A DNA stretch of 64,000 nucleotides from Roseicella frigidaeris. GTDB taxonomy: Bacteria > Pseudomonadota > Alphaproteobacteria > Acetobacterales > Acetobacteraceae. Location: NCBI RefSeq assembly GCF_003258945.1, contig NZ_QLIX01000004.1, forward strand, positions 186,001 through 250,000. The letters are read 5' to 3'. Position numbers and translations under genes: made by a program. Each line of letters starts with the position of its first letter. The first letter of the stretch is position 1. The notes beneath the pieces are model-generated. The model ran no database searches. It was not told the origin of the DNA and saw only the letters and a list, made by a program, of their open reading frames with translations. Shown here one piece after another: positions 52,695-61,064 of this stretch.

Positions 52695-53093
52695 ATGAAG
52701 AGGCGTGCTGTGCTGCTGCACACCATGGCTGCGGCCGCGCTGGGGGTCGCAGGATGCGGCGCGGCGGAGGCGCCGCGGATGGTCGTCGTCTCGCCCGAGC
52801 AGGACGGCGCCAGCATCGCGCTCCGCATCGGGGAGCGGCTGCGGCTGCGGCTGCCGGCCCAGCTCGGCACCGGCTATTCCTGGGCGCCCGATCCCGCGCC
52901 CCGGCTGCTGCGGCCGACCGGCCAGCAGGTCGAGGCGCCGGAACGCACCCGGCCGGGCGGCACCGAGACGCAGGTCTTCGACTTCACCGCCGCCGCCACC
53001 GGCCGCGAGACGCTGCAGCTCGCCTATCGCCGGCCCTGGGAGCCGGGGACGCCGGCGCGACGGTTCCGCCTCCAGGTCGAGATCGCGCCATGA
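52695..53093 (+). CDS. Chagasin-like (I42) cysteine protease inhibitor, lipoprotein
   Basis: A 132-residue exported protein with a lipobox (LGVAGC) placing Cys ~21 at the mature end. The mature Ig-like fold shows LRLRLPAQLGTGYSW (chagasin loop NPTTGYxW), and LQLAYRRPWEPG (the RPW loop) near the C-terminus. Chagasins plug the active site of C1 papain-family enzymes. Its gene faces the papain-like protease gene, so it probably protects the periplasm from that enzyme. Conserved prolines and the TGY-W and RPW loops make the call firm though identity is low. Confidence 0.8.
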   Translation: MKRRAVLLHTMAAAALGVAGCGAAEAPRMVVVSPEQDGASIALRIGERLRLRLPAQLGTGYSWAPDPAPRLLRPTGQQVEAPERTRPGGTETQVFDFTAAATGRETLQLAYRRPWEPGTPARRFRLQVEIAP

Positions 53094-53144
53094 TACGGGG
53101 TGACGAAAAGCGCCGGTTATGTCAGGCGTTGAGGCCCTTGCGGG

Positions 53145-53987
53145 TCACGACCTCCTCGGTGACCAGCCATAGGCCTTCGCACAGGCTCCGCCCATGAGCA
53201 TCGATCGCTCGGCATCGGTCAGGCGATCGGTGTCGAGGAAGGGCCTGACGGCCTGTTCGTAGTTCACGACGGCGAATGCGCGGGTCCAATCGGTGCCCCA
53301 CAGGCAGCGATCGAAGCCCCAGGCATCGAATATGCGGGCCAGCGGATCCCAGATATCCGGAAAGGGATACGGCTCCCGCGACAGCGTGCAGGCGCCGCTG
53401 ACCTTGATCACGGCATTCGGGCGCCTGGCGAGCTCGAGCACCTTCGGGAGATCGGCCCAGGGTTGCGGCGGCGCCGGGGGCACGCGCGGCTGCACGATGC
53501 CGAGATGATCAATGATGAAGCGCGTCTCCGGATGGCGGTCGATGACCGTGGCGCCGGCCTCCAGATTGCCCCAGCACAGGATGTTCACCGGGAAATCGTG
53601 CTGCCTGGCCGCGCGCAGGATCCGGTCGAGGCCGGGATCGGCTGGATCGCGCTCCGCTTCCTTGGGAAGCATGATGCGGATGCCGACGGTGCCGGGCGTG
53701 CGCTTCCAATCCGCGATGACATCGGCAACAGCCGGATCGTCCGGATCGACGGGCTTGACGATGGCCATGCGATCGGGGTGGGCGCGTTGCACATCCACGG
53801 CGTAGCTGGCGTCGTAGCGGTACATGGAGAACGACGAGATGAAGATCGCGCCGTCGACGCCGACCTTGTCCATCGCCGCCACCATCTCGTCGCCCGTGAC
53901 ATGGGCGGGCCAGTTCGGCACCGTGTGCCAAGGGCGCTGCGGCGTATTAGCCTCGTAGGCATGCACCTGTGAATCGATGATCGTCAT
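53145..53987 (-). CDS. Amidohydrolase-2 family (TIM barrel hydrolase/decarboxylase)
   Basis: A 280-residue metal-dependent hydrolase of the amidohydrolase-2 group (4-sulfomuconolactone / 2-pyrone-4,6-dicarboxylate hydrolases, gluconolactonase-like members): IIDSQVHAYE at the start, GIRIMLP, FIIDHLG with His, and CLWGTDWTR with the final Asp. GGAGGAACTGTCCG precedes ATG at 53987. Last gene in line with the TRAP operon, 269 bases after dctM, so it may open a lactone of the transported acid. The gap 53988-54256 shows no gene. Confidence 0.82.
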   Translation of the reverse strand: MTIIDSQVHAYEANTPQRPWHTVPNWPAHVTGDEMVAAMDKVGVDGAIFISSFSMYRYDASYAVDVQRAHPDRMAIVKPVDPDDPAVADVIADWKRTPGTVGIRIMLPKEAERDPADPGLDRILRAARQHDFPVNILCWGNLEAGATVIDRHPETRFIIDHLGIVQPRVPPAPPQPWADLPKVLELARRPNAVIKVSGACTLSREPYPFPDIWDPLARIFDAWGFDRCLWGTDWTRAFAVVNYEQAVRPFLDTDRLTDAERSMLMGGACAKAYGWSPRRS

Positions 53988-54256
53988 CGGACAGTTCCTC
54001 CGTGCCATGCGAGCTTGGCGACCGCGAGAGCCTGCTGTCCAGAGGGGGCGACCGCCAGCGGCGGCTGGCCGTGAAGGGGTGGCGCGCCGTCCATGGTGAT
54101 GAAGGGCGGCACGGGTCGCACGCGACCCGGCCCATCCTTGCCGGCTGCCCCATCGCCCCAGCCATCACGGCGCCAGACGGGTGAAGACCCGGTCGTGGTG
54201 ACCGAGGGAGACGCGGCCGTTCAAGCGGCGCCCAATCACCCCTCGACGCTGCGCGT

Positions 54257-55519
54257 TCAGAATCGGATGGTGAGGGCCGGCACGTAGCTGATCAGCGCCA
54301 GCAGGGCGATCGCCACCCAGAAGAAGGGCCACAGCGCCCGCGTCGTCTCCGCCATCGAGCTGCCGGCGATCGTCGAGGAGATGAACAGCGTCGTGCCGAC
54401 CGGCGGCGTGTAGAGCCCGATGCCGAGGTTGATCACCATGATGAGGCCAAGCTGCAGCGTATCCAGCCCGATCGTCTGCGCCAGCGGCACGAAGATCGGC
54501 GCCAGCAGCAGGATCGCCGGCGCCAGGTCCAGCGGCCCGCCGATCGCCAGCATGATCAGGTTCATCGCCAGGATCACCAGCCAGGGCGCGTGCAGCGTCG
54601 TCGAGACCCAGTCGGCGAAGCGCTGCGGCACCTCGTCATAGGTCAGGATCCAGCTCGCCGCCGCGCTGCCCATGATGACCATCATGACGATGCCGGTGGC
54701 GATGCCAGCATCGATCATCGCCTTGCGGAAGCGCGCCCAGGTCATGTCGCGGTACAGCGCCAGGCTGGCCACCAGCGCGTAGAGCACCGCCATGACGGCG
54801 ATCTCGGTCGGGGTGGCGAAGCCGAAGCGCAGCGCGACCAGGATCAGCACCGGCAGGATCAGCGCCGGCAGGGCGTAGAGGCCGAGCCGCAGCAGCCGGC
54901 CGAGGTCGAGCGGCGGCGCCTCCGCCGCCAGGTTCAGCCGCCGCGCCTGCCACCAGCAGACGGCAACGAAGCCGCCGGCCATCAGGATCCCCGGCAGCAC
55001 GCCGGCCATGAACAGGTCGCCGATCGAGACGCCGCTGACGACGGCATAGAGGATCATCGGGATGGAAGGCGGGATCAGGATGTCGATCACCGCCGAGGTC
55101 GCGTTGTTGGCGGCGCAGAGCCCGGCCGGATAGCCCTGGCGTTTCTGCCAGGGGATCAGCACCGAGCCGAGCGCGCTGGCATTGGCGACCGCGCTGCCGG
55201 AGACGCCGCCGAACACGACCGAGCCGACGACGGTCGTGGACAGCGCGCCGCCCTTCAGCCGCTGCATGATCTCGCCCGAGAAGCGCAGCAGCTCCTCGCC
55301 GAGCTTGCCTTCCATGATCAGCGTGCCCGCGAGGATGAAGAAGGGCAGGGCCAGCATGGGGAAGGATTGCGTCTGCTGGAACATCTGCTGCGCCACCAGC
55401 ATCAGCGGCATGGTGCCGTCCCAAAGCAGCGCGATGCCGGAGGCGATGACCAGGGCATGCGCCACGGGGACCACCGCGACCATCAGCATGGTGAAGGAGA
55501 GGATGAGGGCGAGGCTCAT
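54257..55519 (-). CDS. dctM: TRAP transporter large permease (DctM)
   Basis: A 420-residue, 12-helix membrane subunit. FPMLALPFFILAGTLI, GGVSGSAVANASALGSVLIP, IPPSIPMILYAVVSGVSIGDLFMAG and PVGTTLFISSTIAG are standard DctM motifs. It overlaps the DctQ gene by four bases and completes the TRAP transporter with DctP. Uses a sodium or proton gradient to import an organic acid. Confidence 0.94.
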   Translation of the reverse strand: MSLALILSFTMLMVAVVPVAHALVIASGIALLWDGTMPLMLVAQQMFQQTQSFPMLALPFFILAGTLIMEGKLGEELLRFSGEIMQRLKGGALSTTVVGSVVFGGVSGSAVANASALGSVLIPWQKRQGYPAGLCAANNATSAVIDILIPPSIPMILYAVVSGVSIGDLFMAGVLPGILMAGGFVAVCWWQARRLNLAAEAPPLDLGRLLRLGLYALPALILPVLILVALRFGFATPTEIAVMAVLYALVASLALYRDMTWARFRKAMIDAGIATGIVMMVIMGSAAASWILTYDEVPQRFADWVSTTLHAPWLVILAMNLIMLAIGGPLDLAPAILLLAPIFVPLAQTIGLDTLQLGLIMVINLGIGLYTPPVGTTLFISSTIAGSSMAETTRALWPFFWVAIALLALISYVPALTIRF

Positions 55520-56115
55520 GTCGGCTGCTCCTCCGGCACGGGTTGCGGCAGGGCCTCGGGCCCCAGGACGGCGATGCGCAGCAGGATCGTCAGCGTGCCG
55601 AGCGCCAGCAGGGCGCAGCCCGCGGCGATCGCCCAGTAGCCATAGGAGCCCGGCAGGCCAAGGGCCGGGCTGCGCTCGATGGCGACGATCTCCGCCACCT
55701 CCAGCGCCTGGCGGCACAGCGCCAGATAGGCCAGGATGACCAGCGCATGGCCCGCCAGCAGCAGCGCGCGCCTGCCGCCGCGGGTGAGCTTGCCGAGCAG
55801 CCATTCGACGGCGATATGGCCGCCGCGCTGCACCGCCAGCGCGACGCCGGCCATGATGAACCAGGGGAAGATCTGCTGCGGAACCTCCTCGGCCCAGTCG
55901 AAGCCGCCCGTCGCCAGCACGTAGCGGGCGATGACATTGGCGGTCAGCACCGTCATCAGCGCCGTGCCCGCCAGCAGCAGCACGCCCTGGCAGAGCAGGG
56001 CGATGGCGCGGTCGACCGCCTCGGTCGCCGCGATCAGGCCACCCTTCGGCGCCGCGCCGCCGGATGCCATGGCCGAGCCGGCGGCGGCCGCCTCGACGTC
56101 CTCGGATCGCGCCAT
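55516..56115 (-). CDS. dctQ: TRAP transporter small permease (DctQ)
   Basis: A 199-residue, four-helix subunit with FDWAEEVPQQIFPWFIMAGVALAVQRGGHIAVEWL, the DctQ core. The N-terminal ~30 residues are a charged tail. One base separates it from dctP; it overlaps dctM by four bases. Confidence 0.9.
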   Translation of the reverse strand: MARSEDVEAAAAGSAMASGGAAPKGGLIAATEAVDRAIALLCQGVLLLAGTALMTVLTANVIARYVLATGGFDWAEEVPQQIFPWFIMAGVALAVQRGGHIAVEWLLGKLTRGGRRALLLAGHALVILAYLALCRQALEVAEIVAIERSPALGLPGSYGYWAIAAGCALLALGTLTILLRIAVLGPEALPQPVPEEQPT

Positions 56116-56116
56116 G

Positions 56117-57112
56117 TCACGCCGCCGCGGCCGCGCGCAGGCGCTTCACGAAATCGCCGAAGGGCTTGGCTTCCCAGCGCTCGGCCACCGAGGCGGTCGC
56201 GGCGCGGAAGGGCGCCTGATCGACCTGGTTCACCGCGAGCGCGGCATTCGCGCGGAACTCCGCCAGCAGCTTCCGGTCGATCTCCTGCGAGAGGCCGCGC
56301 TGATAGGTGGCGGCCTCCCGGGCCGTCTCCTGCAGGAGCTTGCGATCCTCCGGCTTCAGCCGGCCCCAGGCGATGCGGGAAACCAGGACCGGGTTGCACT
56401 CCCATTTATGGCCGGTCAGGGAGATGTACTTGTTCACCTCGAACAGCTTGGAGGATTGGATGTTCGCCAGCGGATTCTCCTGCCCGTCCACCACGCCCTG
56501 CTGCAACGCGACGTAGAGCTCGCCGAAATTGATCTGCTGGGTGGCGGCGCCGAGCGATTGGAAGATGTCGATCGTCATCGGGTCGGGCGGCGTCCGGATC
56601 TTCAGCCCCTTCAGGTCGGCGGGCTGCGCGATGGGGCGCTTGCTGTTGGTGGTGTGGCGGATGCCGTTGTCCCAGAAGCCGAGCGAGATCAGCCCGACGC
56701 CCTCGAAGCGCCTGGCCAGCTCCTCGCCGATCGCGCCGTCGACCACGCCATAGGGCGCCGTCGCATCGGCAAAGAGAAAGGGCAGGCCGAGCGCGGCAAG
56801 CTCGGGCAGCACCGCCGAGGCGGCGCCCTGGCTGTTCACTGAGAGATCGAGCGTGCCGGTGCGCAGCGCCGTCAGCATCGCCGCATCGTCGCCGAGCTGG
56901 GCGGAGCCGGCGACCCGCATCTCGATCCGGCCGTTGCTGCGCTCCTTCAGCAGCGCCGCCATGCGCTCGGCCGCGAGGCTGCGCGGATTGCCCGGCGCGG
57001 CGCCATGGCCGAGGGTGAGCTTGAGCTGGCCCTGCGCCTGCAGGAGGCCGGGCATGGCGAGCAGGCCCGCGGCGCCGAGCAGCGCGGCGCGGCGGGTGGT
57101 CGGGATATTCAT
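56117..57112 (-). CDS. dctP: TRAP transporter substrate-binding protein (DctP)
   Basis: A 331-residue periplasmic protein: signal peptide (TTRRAALLGAAGLLAMPGLLQAQ), KLTLGHGAAPGNPRS, GLKIRTPPDPM with the carboxylate-binding Arg, and ELYVALQQGVVDGQENPL, the DctP signature. GGAGG precedes ATG. Unlike the two TakP-type proteins at the start of the window, it has its own permeases. Ligand is probably a sugar acid or other carboxylate used by the adjacent transketolase/SDR genes. Confidence 0.94.
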   Translation of the reverse strand: MNIPTTRRAALLGAAGLLAMPGLLQAQGQLKLTLGHGAAPGNPRSLAAERMAALLKERSNGRIEMRVAGSAQLGDDAAMLTALRTGTLDLSVNSQGAASAVLPELAALGLPFLFADATAPYGVVDGAIGEELARRFEGVGLISLGFWDNGIRHTTNSKRPIAQPADLKGLKIRTPPDPMTIDIFQSLGAATQQINFGELYVALQQGVVDGQENPLANIQSSKLFEVNKYISLTGHKWECNPVLVSRIAWGRLKPEDRKLLQETAREAATYQRGLSQEIDRKLLAEFRANAALAVNQVDQAPFRAATASVAERWEAKPFGDFVKRLRAAAAA

Positions 57113-57138
57113 GGTCGTTTCCTCCGTTTTATGGGGTG

Positions 57139-57174
57139 CTGGAGCAGATCCCACTCGAGTGGGAAATGCCCTAG
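57139..57174 (-). repeat. Dispersed hairpin element, short copy (copy 4)
   Basis: On the minus strand CTAGGGCAT, TTTCCCACTCGAGTGGGATC (an 8-base-pair stem TCCCACTC/GAGTGGGA), then TGCTCCAG. The TAG stop of the transketolase C-terminal subunit gene lies inside its first bases. It sits between that gene and dctP. Confidence 0.7.
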
Positions 57175-58214
57175 CCGAGCCAGCCCTTGATGTTGGCCGA
57201 CATCGCCTCGGCGGATATGCCGTAGCGGTCGTGCAGCGTCGGCAGCGCGCCGGCATCGAGGAAGGCATCGGGCAGCGCCACCTGGCGGAAGCGCGGCGGG
57301 ATCACACCGCTCCGCAGCAACAGGGTCGCCACGGCCTCGCCGAGACCGCCGATGACGCTGTGATTCTCGGCGACGACCACCATGCGCCCGGTGCGGCCGG
57401 CTTCGGCGAGGATGGTCGCCTCGTCCAGCGGTTTGATGGTCGGGACGTGCAGGACGGCGGCGCCGATCCGGTCGGCCTCCAGCCGCTTTGCAACCTCCAG
57501 CGCCCGCATGGTCATGAAGCCGGAGGAGATGATCAGCACCTCGCCGCCGTCGCGCAGGCGCTTCGCCCTGCCGAGCTCGAAGCGGTAGTCGTATTCGTCC
57601 AGCACCAGCGGCACGTTGCCGCGCAGCAGGCGCATGTAGACCGGGCCGTCATGCGCGGCGATCGCGGGCACCGCCTGCTCGATGTCGAGCGCGTCGCACG
57701 GGTCGACGATGGTCAGGTCCGGCATGCCGCGAAAGATCGCGACGTCCTCGGTCGCCTGGTGGCTGGGGCCGTAGCCGGTGGTCAGGCCCGGCAGGGCGCA
57801 GCAGATCTTCACCGGCAGGCCTTCCTCGGCGATGCCCTGGCTGATGAAGTCGAAGGTGCGGCGCGAGGCGAAGGCGGCATAGGTCGTGACGAAGGGCACG
57901 AAGCCCTCATGCGCCAGGCCGGCCGCGGCCAGCATCAGCAGCTGCTCCGCCATGCCCATCTGGTAGAAGCGGTCCGGATGGGCCTGGGCGAAGATGTGCA
58001 GGTCGGTGTATTTCGCCAGGTCGGCGGTCAGGCCCAGCACCTCGGGGCGCGTCCGGCCGAGTTCGACCAGGGCGCGGCCGAAGGGCGCGGGGCTGGTGCG
58101 CTGATCGGCGCCCGCCAGCGAGGCGATCATCGCCGAGGTCGTCAGGCGCGGCTTCGACGGGTCCTGCGGCGCGGCCGGGATGCCGCGCCAGGAGCGGCGC
58201 TGCGTGCGGTTCAT
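57171..58214 (-). CDS. Transketolase C-terminal subunit
   Basis: A 347-residue subunit with the Pyr and C domains: FGRALVELGRTRPEVLGLTADLA, MGMAEQLLMLAAAGLAHEG with the Glu that activates thiamine, TTYAAFASRRTFDFI, and the C-terminal VENHSVIGGLGEAVA-like AENHSVIGG. It begins in the stop of the N-terminal subunit gene (ATGA). Split transketolases of this type occur in sugar and sugar-acid catabolic operons. It may act on a non-standard ketose. Confidence 0.9.
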   Translation of the reverse strand: MNRTQRRSWRGIPAAPQDPSKPRLTTSAMIASLAGADQRTSPAPFGRALVELGRTRPEVLGLTADLAKYTDLHIFAQAHPDRFYQMGMAEQLLMLAAAGLAHEGFVPFVTTYAAFASRRTFDFISQGIAEEGLPVKICCALPGLTTGYGPSHQATEDVAIFRGMPDLTIVDPCDALDIEQAVPAIAAHDGPVYMRLLRGNVPLVLDEYDYRFELGRAKRLRDGGEVLIISSGFMTMRALEVAKRLEADRIGAAVLHVPTIKPLDEATILAEAGRTGRMVVVAENHSVIGGLGEAVATLLLRSGVIPPRFRQVALPDAFLDAGALPTLHDRYGISAEAMSANIKGWLG

Positions 58215-59062
58215 GCGGTCCTCCCGTCGTCCAGGGCCTTGATGGCCTCCGCCCATTCATGCGCCTCGACGCGCAGGAAGTGCGACTTCTCCCGCGCCTC
58301 GAGGAAGGGCACGCCCTTCGCCATCCTGGTGTCGCAGATGATGACGCGCGGTTGCGGGGCGGCATGGTGGCGCGCGGCATCGAAGGCCGCGACCAGCGCC
58401 GCGGTGTCGTTGCCGTCCACGCGCTGCACGAACCAGCCGAAGGCCTGCCACTTGTCCTGCAGCGGCTCGAAATTCAGGACGCCGGTCGAGACGCCATCGG
58501 CCTGCATCCGGTTCACGTCGACGACGCAGATCAGGTTGTCGAGCTTGTGGTGACCGGCGGACATCGCGGCCTCCCAGATCGGGCCCTCGTCCAGCTCGCC
58601 ATCCGACATCAGGTTGTAGACGAAGCGGTCGGAGCGCTTCCGCTTCAGCCCCAGCGCCATGCCGACGGCGATGCCGAGCCCGATGCCGAGCGAGCCGCCG
58701 CTGATCTCCATGCCCGGCGTGTAGCTCGCCATGCCCGACATCGGCAGGCGGCTGTCATCGGTGCCATAGGTCTCGAGCTCCGTCTCCGGGATCACCCCGG
58801 CCTCGATCAGCACGGCATAGAGCGCGATGGCGTAATGGCCGATGGACAGCAGGAAGCGGTCGCGGCCCTCCCAGTGCGGGTCCTCCGGCCGGTAGCGCAG
58901 GGCGTGGAAATAGGACACGGCCAGCACATCGGCGATGCCGAGCGCCTGGGCGATGTAGCCCTGGCCCTGGACCTCGCCCATCCGCAGCGCGTTGCGGCGG
59001 ATGCGATAGGCACGCTCCTCCAGGCCCGGTGCGTTGGCACGCACCGCCGATGGCGCTTCCAT
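58211..59062 (-). CDS. Transketolase N-terminal subunit
   Basis: A 283-residue TPP-binding subunit: RFLLSIGHYAIALYAVLIEAG, GSLGIGLGIAVGMALGLK, MSDGELDEGPIWEAAMSAGH with LDNLICVVDVN (the GDG..N motif as SDG..N) and CDTRMAKGVPFLE. It pairs with the C-terminal subunit by four-base overlap. Located in the TRAP operon upstream of dctP. Confidence 0.9.
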   Translation of the reverse strand: MEAPSAVRANAPGLEERAYRIRRNALRMGEVQGQGYIAQALGIADVLAVSYFHALRYRPEDPHWEGRDRFLLSIGHYAIALYAVLIEAGVIPETELETYGTDDSRLPMSGMASYTPGMEISGGSLGIGLGIAVGMALGLKRKRSDRFVYNLMSDGELDEGPIWEAAMSAGHHKLDNLICVVDVNRMQADGVSTGVLNFEPLQDKWQAFGWFVQRVDGNDTAALVAAFDAARHHAAPQPRVIICDTRMAKGVPFLEAREKSHFLRVEAHEWAEAIKALDDGRTA

Positions 59063-59120
59063 GGCGCGCTTCCTCCTGACGTTTCGTGGAAAGGGCCGCG
59101 GCAGCCGCCGCGGCCCGGCA

Positions 59121-59870
59121 TCAATGGATCAGCATGCCGCCATTGACGTCGATGACGGCACCGGTGACATAGGCCGAGAGGTCGGAGGCGAGGAACAGAT
59201 AGATCCGCGCCACGTCGATCGCGTCGCCGAGCCGGTTCAGCGGAATGCCCTTCAGGATCTCCGACTTCATCTCGGGCGTCAGCTTGCCGCCGGTGATGTC
59301 GGTCTGGATCAGGCCGGGCGTGACCATGTTCACGCGGATGCCGTCCGGCCCGAGCTCCCGCGCCATGGCCTTGCCCAGGCCCAGCACGCCCGCCTTCGCC
59401 GCGGAGTAGTGGGGGCCGCCGAAGATGCCGCCGCCGCGCTGCGCGGAGACGGAGGACATGCAGGCGATGGCGCCCTGCTTGCGGGCCCGCATATGCGGGA
59501 TGAAGGCCTGGCTGAGATAGAGCACGCCGGTCATGTTGACGTCCACGACGCGCTGCCAGTCCTCCGGCGTGATCTCCATGGTCTTCACGGGCTGGGAGAT
59601 GCCGGCATTGTTGATGAGGATGTCGATCCTGCCGAAGGCGGCGATCGCCTGCTCCGCGGCCTGGCGGCAGCTGCCGAGGTCGGCGACGTTGCAGCCGATA
59701 CCGACATTTCCCTCGCCGAGTTCGGCGGCGGCCTTGCGCGCGCCCTCGTCGTCGAGATCGAGAATGGCGACGCGCGCGCCATGCTCGGCGAACAGCTTTG
59801 CGGTGGCGCGGCCGATCCCGCGGGCGCTGGCGGCGCCGGAGATCACGGCGGTCTTGTTGGCGAGCAGCAT
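59121..59870 (-). CDS. SDR family oxidoreductase
   Basis: A 249-residue classical SDR: SGAASARGIGRAT cofactor loop, LDLDDEG (acidic residue after strand 2, favouring NAD), NNAG, SSVSAQRGGGIFGGPHYSAAK with the Ser-Tyr-Lys set, and GAVIDVNGGMLI. GAGGAGG precedes ATG. First gene of the operon with the split transketolase, TRAP transporter and amidohydrolase; likely oxidises or reduces a sugar or polyol. Confidence 0.88.
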   Translation of the reverse strand: MLLANKTAVISGAASARGIGRATAKLFAEHGARVAILDLDDEGARKAAAELGEGNVGIGCNVADLGSCRQAAEQAIAAFGRIDILINNAGISQPVKTMEITPEDWQRVVDVNMTGVLYLSQAFIPHMRARKQGAIACMSSVSAQRGGGIFGGPHYSAAKAGVLGLGKAMARELGPDGIRVNMVTPGLIQTDITGGKLTPEMKSEILKGIPLNRLGDAIDVARIYLFLASDLSAYVTGAVIDVNGGMLIH

Positions 59871-59992
59871 GGGCGACGTCCTCCTCGTTTCTTTCGGAAG
59901 GAATGCCGCAGCAACCGCTTCACCGGCAAACGAGTAATTTGCGCCGATCGGTGACTTCAGCTCATCGATCCGAGGTTGCGAGGCGGGTGCCG

Positions 59993-60967
59993 TCACCCGG
60001 CGACCTGCGGCCGCACCCCTGCCCGCTCGCGCTCGCCCGCGATCCACTCTGGCTCGTCGAGATGGATGTCGAGATGCAGCTCCTTCGCCAGCCAGCCGAG
60101 GAACAGCACCATGGACCGGGCATAGCGCTTGGCGCGCGGCGCCAGCAGCCAGTGCCCGGTATAGATCACATCCTCCGCGATGCCCCGCAGCGGCTGCACA
60201 AGCCGGCCGGAGTCCAGCTCCCGCTCCGCCAGCAGCGTCGATTCCAGCGCGACGCCGAGCCCGTCCGCCGCGGCGCTGAGCGAGATGAAGCTGCGGTCGA
60301 AGCGCGGCCCGCGCGGCGGCGGCGCCGCCAGGCCATTGGCGGCGAACCAGGCCGGCCAGCGCACGCGCTTGTTGTCGCTCTCGATCAGCGGTTGCCCGAA
60401 GAGGTCGCGGGGCGTGCGGATCGCCGCCGCCAGGCCGGGGGAGCAAAGCGGCGTCACGGTCTCCGTCCCCAATGGCAGCACCAGCATGCCGGGATGGCCG
60501 GCACCGCCGAAGAACTCCGGCGGCGGGGCACCATAGACGATATCGGCATCGAATTCATCGGCGAGGAATTTCGTGTAGTCGGTGCCGGCGGCGATGCGCA
60601 ATTCCAGCCCCGGGCAGTCCTTCAGCAGCCGCCCGAGCCGCGGCACCAGCCATTGCGCCGCGAAGCTCGGCGCGCTGTGCAGCTTCAGCAATTGCGGCCG
60701 GCGGGAGGCGACGCTGCCGATGCCGAGCTGCAACTCGCCGAAGCCGCGCTCGACATGGCGCATCAGGGTCTCGCCCTCCGGCGTCAGGCGGATCGACCGG
60801 CCCTCGCGCTCGAAAAGCAGCGCGCCGAGATCGCGTTCGAGGCCACGGATGGCATGGCTGACCGCGCTCGGCGTCAGGCCGAGATCGTCGGCGGCAAGCC
60901 GGAAGGAGCCGGTGCACCCCGCGGCCTCGAAGGCGCGCAGCGCGGTCAGGGGCAGGTGCGGAGCCAT
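59993..60967 (-). CDS. LysR family regulator (GcvA-like)
   Basis: A 324-residue regulator with LTALRAFEAAGCTGSFRLAA and LTPSAVSHAIRGLERDLGALLFER at the N-terminus, as in GcvA-type LysR proteins. It lies between the SDR operon (same strand, 122 bases on) and a divergent transketolase gene (97 bases), and may control both. Confidence 0.9.
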   Translation of the reverse strand: MAPHLPLTALRAFEAAGCTGSFRLAADDLGLTPSAVSHAIRGLERDLGALLFEREGRSIRLTPEGETLMRHVERGFGELQLGIGSVASRRPQLLKLHSAPSFAAQWLVPRLGRLLKDCPGLELRIAAGTDYTKFLADEFDADIVYGAPPPEFFGGAGHPGMLVLPLGTETVTPLCSPGLAAAIRTPRDLFGQPLIESDNKRVRWPAWFAANGLAAPPPRGPRFDRSFISLSAAADGLGVALESTLLAERELDSGRLVQPLRGIAEDVIYTGHWLLAPRAKRYARSMVLFLGWLAKELHLDIHLDEPEWIAGERERAGVRPQVAG

Positions 60968-61064
60968 GGCCAAGCATGAACTCTGCTCACCGATGCACGC
61001 AATATTCTCGCTTGTCGGTGAAACCGATGAAGGGGCACATCCCGGCCAAAACCCGGAGGAGCCC

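Noticed and set aside
53094-53172. Alternative minus-strand frame (LVTEEVVTRKGLNA) at the end of the amidohydrolase gene
   Set aside because: It reads like a protein C-terminus but is too short to support a second gene; could reflect a frameshift at the gene end, which I cannot test.
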